DNA of 20,826 bases from Propionibacteriaceae bacterium UBA6238 (lineage in GTDB: Bacteria; Actinomycetota; Actinomycetes; Propionibacteriales; Propionibacteriaceae). Positions 14,972 through 20,826 of the stretch are shown one piece after another. How positions within the stretch are numbered: position 1 is the stretch's first letter; the number at the start of each line of letters is the position of its first letter. The stretch spans positions 15,427 to 36,252 of the forward strand of contig DJWE01000019.1 in assembly GCA_002441465.1 (NCBI GenBank), given 5' to 3'. The notes below the pieces were generated by a model. That model did no database searches and was not told the DNA's origin. It saw nothing but the letters and a program-made list of their open reading frames with translations. A program made the translations under genes and the position numbers.

Positions 14972-16481
14972 CGTCGCCTCCGGTCAGTTCCGCCCACATC
15001 TTCCGCACCACGACCACATCGTCGAACGGAACACTCCGGTCGGCCAACTGCTGGCCCGTCTCGTGCCCCTTACCCAGCACGGCGACCCAGTCCCCCGGAC
15101 CGGCGAGATCCAGCGCCAAACGGATCGCGTCGGCGCGCTCGCCGCCGTCGATAACCCGCGCGCCGGAGTCCGCCGACGCCTGCCTCGCCCCGGCCAGCAC
15201 CGCGGCCCGGATCGCCTCGGGCGCCTCACTACGCGGATTGTCATCGGTCACCACCACCACGGACGCGCCGGTCGCCGCAGCCACCCCCATCGGCGCACGC
15301 TTGGCCTGATCCCGATCACCGCCGCAGCCGAGCACCGCGATCCGGCGTCCTGGCGGCAACGCGTCCAGGGCCGCGGCGACCGCCTCCGGCGTATGCGCGA
15401 AATCGACCACCACCCCCGGCGCACCGGCACCCAGGTCGACCCGCTGCATCCGTCCCGGGACGAAGGCGCCGGCCAGCCCGGGCAGCGCCTGGTCGAGGTC
15501 GACACCGCCGGCTTCGAGCATGGCTACGGCCGTCGCCGCATTGCGCAGGTTGAAGCCTCCCAGCAGGCCCATCCGGAACGCGCGCTCACCGGCAGGGGTG
15601 GCCAGCCGGACGCTGCTGGTTCCGTCCGCGGCCAGCTCGCTCGCCAGCGGCCGATAGTCGCCCTCTGCACCAGTCGTGACCAGCCGCACCGGGCCGCCAC
15701 GCAGTTCGTCGGCGAGCCGACGACCGTACTCGTCATCGATGTTCACCACGGCGCTGCGACAGCGCCCGTCCCGGAACAGGCTGGCCTTGGCCTGGAAGTA
15801 GTCCTCCTGGTCACGGTGGAAGTCCAGGTGATCGCGACCGAGATTGGTGAATCCGGCCACGTCGAAGACCAGCTCGTCCACCCGATGCAGGGCCAGCGCG
15901 TGGGAGGAGACCTCCATCGCGATCGCGTCCGCGCCGTGCTCGGCGAGGTAGGCCAGCAACGCCTGCAGGTCCGGGGATTCCGGAGTGGTCACCGTGGTTC
16001 GCGACGAGGCGAGTTGCTCGCCGCCGAGGGCGAACCCGATGGTGCCGATCGTGCCCACCCGCTGCCCCGCCGCGGCGAGCCCGGCCGCGATCAGGAAGGT
16101 CGTACTGGTCTTGCCTGCGGTGCCGGTCACGCCGTAGAGCGCCATTCGCTCCCCCGGGCGTCCGTAGACCTCCGCGGCGACGCGGGCCATCTCCGTGCGC
16201 GGGTCGGGGACGACGACGACCGGGATCCCGAGTCCGGTCAACAGGTCGGCCCCGTCCGTGTCGGTGAGCACCGCCGCGGCTCCGGACGCGGCCGCCTGGC
16301 CGGCGAACCGGGCACCATGGGTGGACAGTCCGGGCAGCGCAACGTAGAGGTCACCGGGACGGACGCCCCGCGAGTCCAGGCTGACGCCGCGCACCGGTAC
16401 GTCCGCCGCGCCGGGAAGAACCGCCGAGAGCAGCGTCCCCGGTGTTCCGGACGGACGCAGCACCGCGGGCGAGATGGTCAT
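14958..16481 (-). CDS. murE: UDP-MurNAc-L-Ala-D-Glu--meso-diaminopimelate ligase
   Basis: Adds the third stem residue. It has 507 residues. SLDSRGVRPGDLYVALPG (34-51) is in the N-domain. The ATP loop reads GTAGKTST (120-127), with Ala where Asn or Ser is usual. TTPESPDLQ (165-173), EVSSHAL (190-196), GRDHLDFH and AKASLF with Lys232, the residue carbamylated in this family, follow. DDNPRSE at 413-419 contains the DNPR signature linked to meso-diaminopimelate rather than L-Lys, which predicts a meso-A2pm wall unless LL-A2pm is used. KGHE is at 471-474. The ATG at 16481 is 6 nt after the ftsI stop with almost no ribosome binding site, so it probably depends on coupling to ftsI. Confidence 0.96.
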   Translation of the reverse strand: MTISPAVLRPSGTPGTLLSAVLPGAADVPVRGVSLDSRGVRPGDLYVALPGLSTHGARFAGQAAASGAAAVLTDTDGADLLTGLGIPVVVVPDPRTEMARVAAEVYGRPGERMALYGVTGTAGKTSTTFLIAAGLAAAGQRVGTIGTIGFALGGEQLASSRTTVTTPESPDLQALLAYLAEHGADAIAMEVSSHALALHRVDELVFDVAGFTNLGRDHLDFHRDQEDYFQAKASLFRDGRCRSAVVNIDDEYGRRLADELRGGPVRLVTTGAEGDYRPLASELAADGTSSVRLATPAGERAFRMGLLGGFNLRNAATAVAMLEAGGVDLDQALPGLAGAFVPGRMQRVDLGAGAPGVVVDFAHTPEAVAAALDALPPGRRIAVLGCGGDRDQAKRAPMGVAAATGASVVVVTDDNPRSEAPEAIRAAVLAGARQASADSGARVIDGGERADAIRLALDLAGPGDWVAVLGKGHETGQQLADRSVPFDDVVVVRKMWAELTGGDDAHA

Positions 16482-16487
16482 GGGCGG

Positions 16488-18350
16488 CTACTTTAACTTC
16501 TCCGGCGACACCGGAAGATGCGGCACCTTGCCGGTCGACTGCGGCACGCCGTAGCGCGCGAGTGCCAGCGACATGATGTCCTGCACCGCCGGCCCGGCCA
16601 CCGAACCACCGAACGAGCCACGGGTCGGGTTGGACGCGACGACGTAGACCAGCACCTGCGGATCCTCCACCGGAGCCACGCTGATCGCGGAGGTGGTCAG
16701 GCCCTTGAAGCACTTGCAGGCCGCGACGTACTCATTCGACGTGCCGGTCTTGGCCCCCACCCGGTAGCCGGTGACGTCGAAGGTGTGGCTGGTGCTCTGC
16801 TGCGCCATGGTCTCCATCATCGACATCATCGTCGCCGAGGTCTCCGCGGACACGACCCGGTGCGGCTCGGCCGTGGTGGGCTCCTTGGTGGTGCCGTCGG
16901 CAGCCGTGACCGACTTGATCAGCCGCAGCGGGTTGTAGACACCGCCGTTGGCGATCGCGGCGACGGCCGCGGCCTCCTGGACCATGGTCACTCCGACCGC
17001 GCTGCCGCCGAAGGCCAGACCATCCCGGGTGAAGCCGGCCATGTCCGCCCCGGGGAGGGTGCCGACCGACTCGCCGGGCAGGCCGATTCCGGTCTTCGCC
17101 CCGAGCCCGAAGCTGGCGTAGTACTGGCGCAGCGCGGCCTTGTCCGCCTTGCGCGCCAACAGGATGGTGCCGATGTTGGAGGACTTGGCCAGCACGCCAC
17201 GGGTGTAGAGCTTGATCGAGCCGTGGCCCTCGGCGTCGGTGATGTACTGGTCGCCGGACTTGATCTTCGACGGCACCGTCACCACGTCGGTCGCCGTGGT
17301 GACCCCCATGTCGATCAGCGCGGACAAGGTGAGCACCTTCTGCACGCTGCCGGGCGTGTACGGATCGGTGACCGCGCGCGCAGGTACGTCGTCCTGGTCG
17401 GCGGCGCCGGCATTGTTGGGATCGAACGTCGGGTACTGGGAGAGTGCGAGCACCTCGCCGGTCTTGATGTTGACCACGATCGCCATCGCCCGCTCGGAGT
17501 TGCTCTTGCGCACCCGGTCGCCCAGGATCTGATCCACCTGCCACTGCAGGCCCGAGTCCAGGGTGAGCTGCACGTCACGTCCGTTCTGCGGCTCCACCAA
17601 CGCGTTGTCCCCCAGCGGGATCCGCCCGTTCGGCGAGGTCTCGTAGGCCTCCTTGCCGTCCTTGCCGGCCAGTTGGGAGTTCAGCGCGTACTCCAGGCCG
17701 CTGGCGCCCACGCTGCTGCTGTTGACCGCTCCGATCACGTTCGCGGCCAGCGAGCCGTTCGGGTACACCCGGGTGGGCTGGCTCTCGCTGCTCAGCCCGA
17801 TCAGCTTCTGCTCGCTCAATGCGGCCTGGATCTCCCGGAACGTCGCGGCCGGCACCTTCTCGGCGATCTTCTGGTACGACTCGCCCCGTCCGGTCGCGGT
17901 CAGCTTGGGCAGGTAGTCCTCGCTCGTCCCGCCCAGGTACTGCACGAGCACGGCCGCGATCCTGGCCGGCGCCGTCGCGGCGAAGACCTGGTCGGAGTCG
18001 GTCATCGGAGCGTCGCCGCGTCCGTTGGTTCGAATCATCTTCGCGTCCGCGAGGATCTTCACGGTGTCCTGGGTCTGGGCCAGCACCTCGCCGGAACGGT
18101 CGGTGATGGTGCCGCGGAATGCGGGCAGCACGTGGCTGACCGTCATCTGGTCGGCGGCCTCCTCGGCGACATTGCTGGCGTCGATCGCCTGCACCTGCAC
18201 TGCACGTCCTGCGGCAAGGGAGAACACCACCGCGACGGTGATCAGCAACGCCCGCAGCCGCACCGACGACCGGGCCAGCGGCAGCTTCGTCCTGCGCTTC
18301 CTCTTGCGGGCGGGCTTCGGTGCGAAGAAGCGATCCAGCGGCTTGCTCAT
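16488..18350 (-). CDS. ftsI: Septal transpeptidase FtsI/PbpB (class B penicillin-binding protein)
   Basis: Crosslinks septal peptidoglycan as partner of FtsW. It has 620 residues. The cytoplasmic tail is strongly basic (11-22, PKPARKRKRRTK), followed by one transmembrane helix (about 33-48). The pedestal domain starts near RGTITDRSGEVLA (79-91). The transpeptidase domain carries the active-site SVQK tetrad (Ser335, Lys338) in TPGSVQKV, the SSN motif (390-392) and KTG (534-536) in GAKTGTSNE. Cys545 and Cys547 lie shortly after KTG. No PASTA repeats are present. The ATG at 18350 overlaps the ftsL-like stop as ATGA, and the stop lies 6 nt before murE. Confidence 0.96.
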   Translation of the reverse strand: MSKPLDRFFAPKPARKRKRRTKLPLARSSVRLRALLITVAVVFSLAAGRAVQVQAIDASNVAEEAADQMTVSHVLPAFRGTITDRSGEVLAQTQDTVKILADAKMIRTNGRGDAPMTDSDQVFAATAPARIAAVLVQYLGGTSEDYLPKLTATGRGESYQKIAEKVPAATFREIQAALSEQKLIGLSSESQPTRVYPNGSLAANVIGAVNSSSVGASGLEYALNSQLAGKDGKEAYETSPNGRIPLGDNALVEPQNGRDVQLTLDSGLQWQVDQILGDRVRKSNSERAMAIVVNIKTGEVLALSQYPTFDPNNAGAADQDDVPARAVTDPYTPGSVQKVLTLSALIDMGVTTATDVVTVPSKIKSGDQYITDAEGHGSIKLYTRGVLAKSSNIGTILLARKADKAALRQYYASFGLGAKTGIGLPGESVGTLPGADMAGFTRDGLAFGGSAVGVTMVQEAAAVAAIANGGVYNPLRLIKSVTAADGTTKEPTTAEPHRVVSAETSATMMSMMETMAQQSTSHTFDVTGYRVGAKTGTSNEYVAACKCFKGLTTSAISVAPVEDPQVLVYVVASNPTRGSFGGSVAGPAVQDIMSLALARYGVPQSTGKVPHLPVSPEKLK

Positions 18351-18958
18351 GGACGCTCCCCCTGGGTCGCGACCGCGTCGGCCTTCTGCTTCGCCTCGGC
18401 CTTCTTCTTCGCCTCCGCCTCGGCCTTCTTCTTCGCCTCGGCCGCGGCCTTCTTCTTCGCGGCCAGCTTCGCCTTCCGTTCGGCCTCAGCCTTCGCCAGC
18501 GCCTTGATCTGGGCGTCGGCCTGCTCCGGACTCAGGTAGCGGACGCTGGGAACCTCCACCCCGGACACGGCGACACCCTTGCCGACCACGGTGCCCTGCG
18601 GAAGCACCAGCTGAGTGCCGTAGGGATCCGGACGCATGCCGAGCTTCTGCGCGGCCACCGCGAGGTTCTGCACCGACCGGGCGTCGGCCAACTCAGCCTG
18701 GAGTGCGGACAGCTGATCGGCGAGCTGCTCGGCCTGGCGCTGCTTGGCCTGCACGGTGAAGGTCTGGTCCTGCAACGCGGTGGTCAGCACGAGCAGTCCG
18801 ACCATGCCCACGGCCATCACCAGCGCGACCACCATCACGAACGGGACGGTCGCCATCCGTCGTTGCGGCTGCGGCACCGACTGCAGCCGAGGTCGGACCG
18901 AGGGGGCCTGTTCCCGACTCGGCCGGCGCTCGGGGCGGGGAGCCTGCAGTGCGGTCAT
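18347..18958 (-). CDS. ftsL: FtsL-like division protein with a Lys/Ala/Glu-rich tail
   Basis: By position and architecture this is the FtsL-type bitopic protein that bridges FtsQ and FtsW/FtsI. It has 203 residues, much longer than the 90-130 typical of FtsL. A basic cytoplasmic N-terminus (1-34), one transmembrane helix (about 37-60) and a short coiled coil (66-97, QAEQLADQLSALQAELADAR) match the family. The segment 101-146 (KLGMRPDPYGTQLVLPQGTV) matches the post-coil part of actinobacterial FtsL proteins. Residues about 151-194 are nearly all Lys, Ala and Glu in repeats such as AEAKKKAEAEAKKK. The ATG at 18958 overlaps the rsmH stop, and the end overlaps ftsI, both as ATGA. Primary sequence of FtsL is poorly conserved, so the name rests on context and topology. 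Confidence 0.85.
   Translation of the reverse strand: MTALQAPRPERRPSREQAPSVRPRLQSVPQPQRRMATVPFVMVVALVMAVGMVGLLVLTTALQDQTFTVQAKQRQAEQLADQLSALQAELADARSVQNLAVAAQKLGMRPDPYGTQLVLPQGTVVGKGVAVSGVEVPSVRYLSPEQADAQIKALAKAEAERKAKLAAKKKAAAEAKKKAEAEAKKKAEAKQKADAVATQGERP
18377..18508 (-). repeat. 24-bp tandem repeat coding for the KAE-rich tail
   Basis: The core CGGCCTTCTTCTTCGCCT (plus strand) occurs at 18397-18414 and 18421-18438, within a 21-bp identical block, and a third diverged copy is at about 18444-18460. The period is 24 bp, eight codons, so the frame is kept. Flanking parts of the tail are of the same composition but more diverged. Confidence 0.75.
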
Positions 18959-19929
18959 CGAGGAACCTCCTGGTTGCGGGTGATGGCACGCAGTCGCGCT
19001 GACGCGGCCCTCGGGTTGACGGCGACCTCGGCGGCGTCGGGACGCTCGGCGCCGCGGGTGAGCTGGGTGAACCGGGCCCGGTAAGCGGCCGGCACGTCCG
19101 GCACACCCGGCGGTACGTGATCACGGGACGCCTCGGCGAACGCGCGCTTGACCAGGCGGTCCTCGCCGGAGTGGTACGCGAGTACGGCGAGGCGACCACC
19201 GGGCGCCAGTGCGTCCAGCGCCGCGGGCAGCACAGCGGTCAGCGAGTCGAGCTCGGCGTTGACCACGATGCGGAGCGCCTGAAAGGTGCGCTTCGCCGGA
19301 TGGCCGCCGGTCCTGCGTTGCGCGGCCGGAATCGCATCCGCGATCACCGAGACCAGGCGGGCGGAGGTGACGAACGGCTCGACCTCGCGCGCCGCGACGA
19401 TCCGAGCCGCGATCCGGCGCGCGTTGGGCTCGTCGCCGTAGCTGCGCAGGGCCCGGGCGAGCTCGGTGGCAGGCCAGGTGTTCACAATGGTCGCGGCGGT
19501 GAGCTCGGAGTCCGGATCCATCCGCATGTCCAGCGGCGCGTCGGCGGCGTAGGCGAAGCCACGCTCGCTCCGGTCGATCTGCAGCGAGGACAGCCCCAGG
19601 TCGAGACAGATCGCCTCCACCTGGCTCAGCCCGGCCGCGGCGAGCACGTCGGGAAGCTCGTGGTAGACGGCCCGGAAGAGGCGCACCCGATCTCCGAAGC
19701 GGGCCAGTCGCTCGCCGGCGATGGCGAGTGCTGCGGGATCGCGGTCGATGCCGACCAGTCGTGCCTGCGGGCAGGCGTCCAGCACCGCTGCGGCATGGCC
19801 GCCGAGACCGAGGGTTCCGTCGACATAGGTGGAGTCCGGCGCCTCGAGCGCGGGAGCCAGGATGTCGACGATCCGCCCGGCGAGGACCGGCACGTGCGTG
19901 GCCGGTGTGTGCTCGTCCGCAGGAACCAT
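18955..19929 (-). CDS. rsmH: 16S rRNA (cytosine1402-N4)-methyltransferase RsmH (MraW)
   Basis: Methylates N4 of C1402 in 16S rRNA using S-adenosylmethionine. It has 324 residues from the ATG at 19929. It begins with the family's HTPATHVPVLAGRIVDIL. The SAM site DGTLGLGGH is at 37-45 and IDRDP at 61-65. DLGLSSLQID (110-119) and GFAYAADAPLDMRMDP follow, then GGHPAKRTFQALRIVVN and AYHSGEDRLVKRAF. HSGED replaces the more usual HSLED. AGGG stands about 7 nt before the chosen ATG. The frame stays open up to a GTG at 20055, but those 42 codons have a clearly lower share of G or C at third positions and lie in a long inverted repeat, so they are treated as untranslated. It overlaps the ftsL-like gene as ATGA. 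Confidence 0.95.
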   Translation of the reverse strand: MVPADEHTPATHVPVLAGRIVDILAPALEAPDSTYVDGTLGLGGHAAAVLDACPQARLVGIDRDPAALAIAGERLARFGDRVRLFRAVYHELPDVLAAAGLSQVEAICLDLGLSSLQIDRSERGFAYAADAPLDMRMDPDSELTAATIVNTWPATELARALRSYGDEPNARRIAARIVAAREVEPFVTSARLVSVIADAIPAAQRRTGGHPAKRTFQALRIVVNAELDSLTAVLPAALDALAPGGRLAVLAYHSGEDRLVKRAFAEASRDHVPPGVPDVPAAYRARFTQLTRGAERPDAAEVAVNPRAASARLRAITRNQEVPR

Positions 19930-19963
19930 GCCCGACCCTTGTCTGCGCTCATCCGAACCAGTA

Positions 19964-20066
19964 CGGCTCGTGCGTCGTGGTTCCAGTCCGCGTTGCTCGG
20001 CGCCTGGCACCGGGGAAGGTGCGCCAGGAACCGGCGACGCGGGCTGGAGCCGCACCGCACGAGCCG
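19964..20066. repeat. 103-nt long hairpin (inverted repeat) between mraZ and rsmH
   Basis: Left arm 19964-20011 and right arm 20018-20066 pair around a GGGGAA loop (20012-20017, plus strand). From the outside: 11 perfect pairs (19964-19974 with 20056-20066), a 2x2 internal loop, 20 pairs (19977-19996 with 20034-20053), a one-base bulge at 19997, 3 pairs, a 2x2 loop, 6 pairs (20003-20008 with 20023-20028), a two-base bulge and 3 pairs, about 43 in all. Four pairs (left positions 19978, 19981, 19987, 19994) are T opposite G, giving G-U pairs only in plus-strand RNA. In the minus-strand mRNA the same positions are A-C mismatches but the fold would still be stable. No U-tract follows on either strand. 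Role unknown: attenuator, processing site, antisense RNA or a palindromic repeat element. Confidence 0.8.
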
Positions 20067-20079
20067 GTGCATGCCGTGG

Positions 20080-20508
20080 TCAGCCCACCGCAGGTGTTCC
20101 TTCGTCCAAGGCCGCGAAGGCCTCTTCTTGCGCTGCCGAGTACTCCGCCCAAGTCGCCGCGTCCCACACCTCGAGGCGGTTGAACGCCCCGATCACGACG
20201 ATCTCCTTCGACAGGCCCGCATAGGCCCGCAGCGGCACCGGGACGGTGACCCGACCCTGGCTGTCCGGCAGTTCGTCCGAGGCACCCGAGGCCACCATGC
20301 GCTGGTAGTCCCGCACCCCTCGCACCGTGGAGGGACCGTTCGCGCTGTTCGCCACCTCGGCCATGAAGGCCTCGGTCGGCCAGATCGCCAGGCAGCGATC
20401 CTGAGCGCGGGTGATCACGAGTCCGGCGGCCAGCTGATCGCGAAACTTCGCGGGCAGAAAGAACCGGCCTTTCTCGTCGAGCTTGGGGGTGTAGGTGCCC
20501 AGGAACAC
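20080..20508 (-). CDS. mraZ: Transcriptional regulator MraZ
   Basis: An AbrB-like DNA-binding protein that controls its own dcw operon in other bacteria. It has 142 residues and two SpoVT-AbrB-like domains. Each has the family's DxxGR core: DEKGRFFLPAKFR (11-23) and DSQGRVTVPVPLR (82-94). The protein begins MFLGTYTPKLD, as MraZ proteins do. The GTG at 20508 is the start; an ATG 8 nt upstream is out of frame. GGGG lies about 10 nt before the GTG. Four phased GTGG boxes directly upstream are its probable binding site, so autoregulation is likely. A 150-bp spacer with a long hairpin separates it from rsmH. Confidence 0.96.
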   Translation of the reverse strand: MFLGTYTPKLDEKGRFFLPAKFRDQLAAGLVITRAQDRCLAIWPTEAFMAEVANSANGPSTVRGVRDYQRMVASGASDELPDSQGRVTVPVPLRAYAGLSKEIVVIGAFNRLEVWDAATWAEYSAAQEEAFAALDEGTPAVG

Positions 20509-20523
20509 GGGTCCATTCCCCTT

Positions 20524-20567
20524 TCACTCTCCTCCACTTGGCGCCACCATACTCCACTTTCCACCAC
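20524..20567 (-). promoter_or_regulatory. Probable MraZ operator: phased GTGG boxes, with candidate -10
   Basis: On the minus strand GTGG occurs at 20564-20567, 20554-20557, 20544-20547 and 20534-20537, exactly 10 bp apart. A fifth, degenerate copy (GTGA) is at 20524-20527. MraZ in E. coli and mollicutes binds short direct repeats (TGGGN; AAAGTGG) with about 10-bp period, and one box here reads AAAGTGG. A candidate -10 TATGGT (20546-20551) lies inside the array, so bound MraZ would block polymerase. The boxes end 16 nt before the mraZ start. No good -35 accompanies this -10. Confidence 0.75.
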
Positions 20568-20569
20568 TG

Positions 20570-20587
20570 GACACCCTTTTCGGTGTC
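20570..20587. repeat. Dyad next to the MraZ boxes
   Basis: GACACC and GGTGTC form a perfect 6-bp inverted repeat around six bases (CTTTTC on the plus strand). It starts 3 bp upstream of the outermost MraZ box and would overlap the -35 region of the candidate mraZ promoter. It could be the site of a second regulator. Confidence 0.45.
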
Positions 20588-20639
20588 ATTTCGCGCCCTC
20601 TGCGAAGTCACTCCCCGTGCCTGCGTCCCCACGGCCACA

Positions 20640-20645
20640 TAAGGT
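20640..20645 (+). promoter_or_regulatory. Candidate -10 element of the MoxR gene
   Basis: TAAGGT (TANNNT class) stands 25 bp before the GTG of the divergent MoxR gene, leaving room for its GGAGGGAG ribosome binding site. No clear -35. Weak evidence. Confidence 0.25.
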
Positions 20646-20670
20646 GGGGGCGGCAGCGGAGGGAGCCAGC

Positions 20671-20826
20671 GTGGACGTGATTCAGGAGCGTGAAATCGCC
20701 GAAGTGCTTGCCGTGGCCCGGGCCGTGCGGAGCGCCGTCAACCAGGTCATCGAGGGCAAGCCCGAGGCCGTCGACCTCGCGATCATCGCCTTGCTGGCCG
20801 AGGGCCACCTGCTGATCGAGGACGTG
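20671..20826 (+). CDS. MoxR-family AAA+ ATPase, N-terminal part (runs off the right edge)
   Basis: The only plus-strand gene. The 52 codons present read VDVIQEREIAEVLAVARAVR and end IIALLAEGHLLIEDV, which is the segment just before the Walker A loop of MoxR ATPases (LLAEGHLLIEDVPGVGKT in the family). VNQVIEGKPEAVDLA also fits the MoxR N-terminus. GGAGGGAG lies about 6 nt before the GTG at 20671; a second in-frame GTG is at 20677. MoxR proteins are chaperone-like ATPases often followed by a DUF58 protein and a transglutaminase-like membrane protein; those genes, if present, lie outside the window. It diverges from mraZ across 162 bp. Confidence 0.88.
   Translation, partial: MDVIQEREIAEVLAVARAVRSAVNQVIEGKPEAVDLAIIALLAEGHLLIEDV

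Noticed and set aside
14157..16496. 779-codon open frame on the plus strand
   Set aside because: It is antisense to murE and murF, whose motifs are intact. The composition (Arg, His, Gly, Pro rich) is that of a GC-rich shadow frame.
16518..18539. 673-codon plus-strand open frame
   Set aside because: Antisense to ftsI and the ftsL tail; the Leu/Arg repeats near its end are only the complement of the Lys/Ala/Glu repeat.
19930..20055. 42-residue N-terminal extension of RsmH starting at a GTG at 20055
   Set aside because: Third codon positions are much less GC-rich than in the genes, the peptide has no family similarity, and the DNA is taken up by the long inverted repeat. The ATG at 19929 has a ribosome binding site.

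Overview
The window is a high-GC, GTG-rich stretch of an actinobacterial chromosome carrying an almost complete division and cell wall (dcw) cluster. The organism is an actinomycete with a meso-diaminopimelate type MurE, a DivIVA/Wag31-type polar growth protein and SepF, and no FtsA. The TraR/DksA-like gene, lspA and rluD following divIVA, and a MoxR gene diverging from mraZ, would suit Propionibacteriales, but the order is a guess from gene order only.

Layout: everything except the right edge is on the minus strand, so the cluster reads right to left. At 20671-20826 a MoxR ATPase gene leaves the window on the plus strand. The divergent 162-bp region holds four GTGG boxes at exact 10-bp spacing upstream of mraZ, very likely the MraZ operator. 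Then come mraZ, a 150-bp spacer with a very long hairpin (about 43 pairs), and the tightly packed unit rsmH, ftsL-like, ftsI, murE, murF, mraY, murD, ftsW, murG, murC, ftsQ. These genes overlap by 4 to 14 nt or lie within 13 nt of each other. A 184-bp spacer with a candidate promoter precedes ftsZ, followed by pgeF (yfiH), sepF and yggT. A further candidate promoter precedes divIVA, which ends in a clear intrinsic terminator. The traR/dksA-like gene, lspA and rluD form the next unit. The left edge holds the 5' part of pyruvate kinase, probably a leaderless transcript.

Function: MurC, MurD, MurE and MurF build UDP-MurNAc-pentapeptide, MraY and MurG make lipid II, and FtsW and FtsI polymerise and crosslink it at the septum. 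FtsQ and the FtsL-like protein form the divisome regulatory subcomplex, FtsZ and SepF make the ring and its membrane tether, and DivIVA marks poles and septa. Genes tile the window; the longest intergenic gaps are 138, 150, 162 and 184 bp and each is annotated. No tRNA, rRNA, CRISPR array, insertion sequence or pseudogene was seen.

Most worth a second look: the 103-nt hairpin between mraZ and rsmH, whose imperfect pairs are all G-U when read as plus-strand RNA; the phased MraZ boxes; the Lys/Ala/Glu-rich tail of the FtsL-like protein; the shared promoter-like motif before ftsZ and divIVA; and the absence of the usual yggS/ylmE gene between pgeF and sepF.
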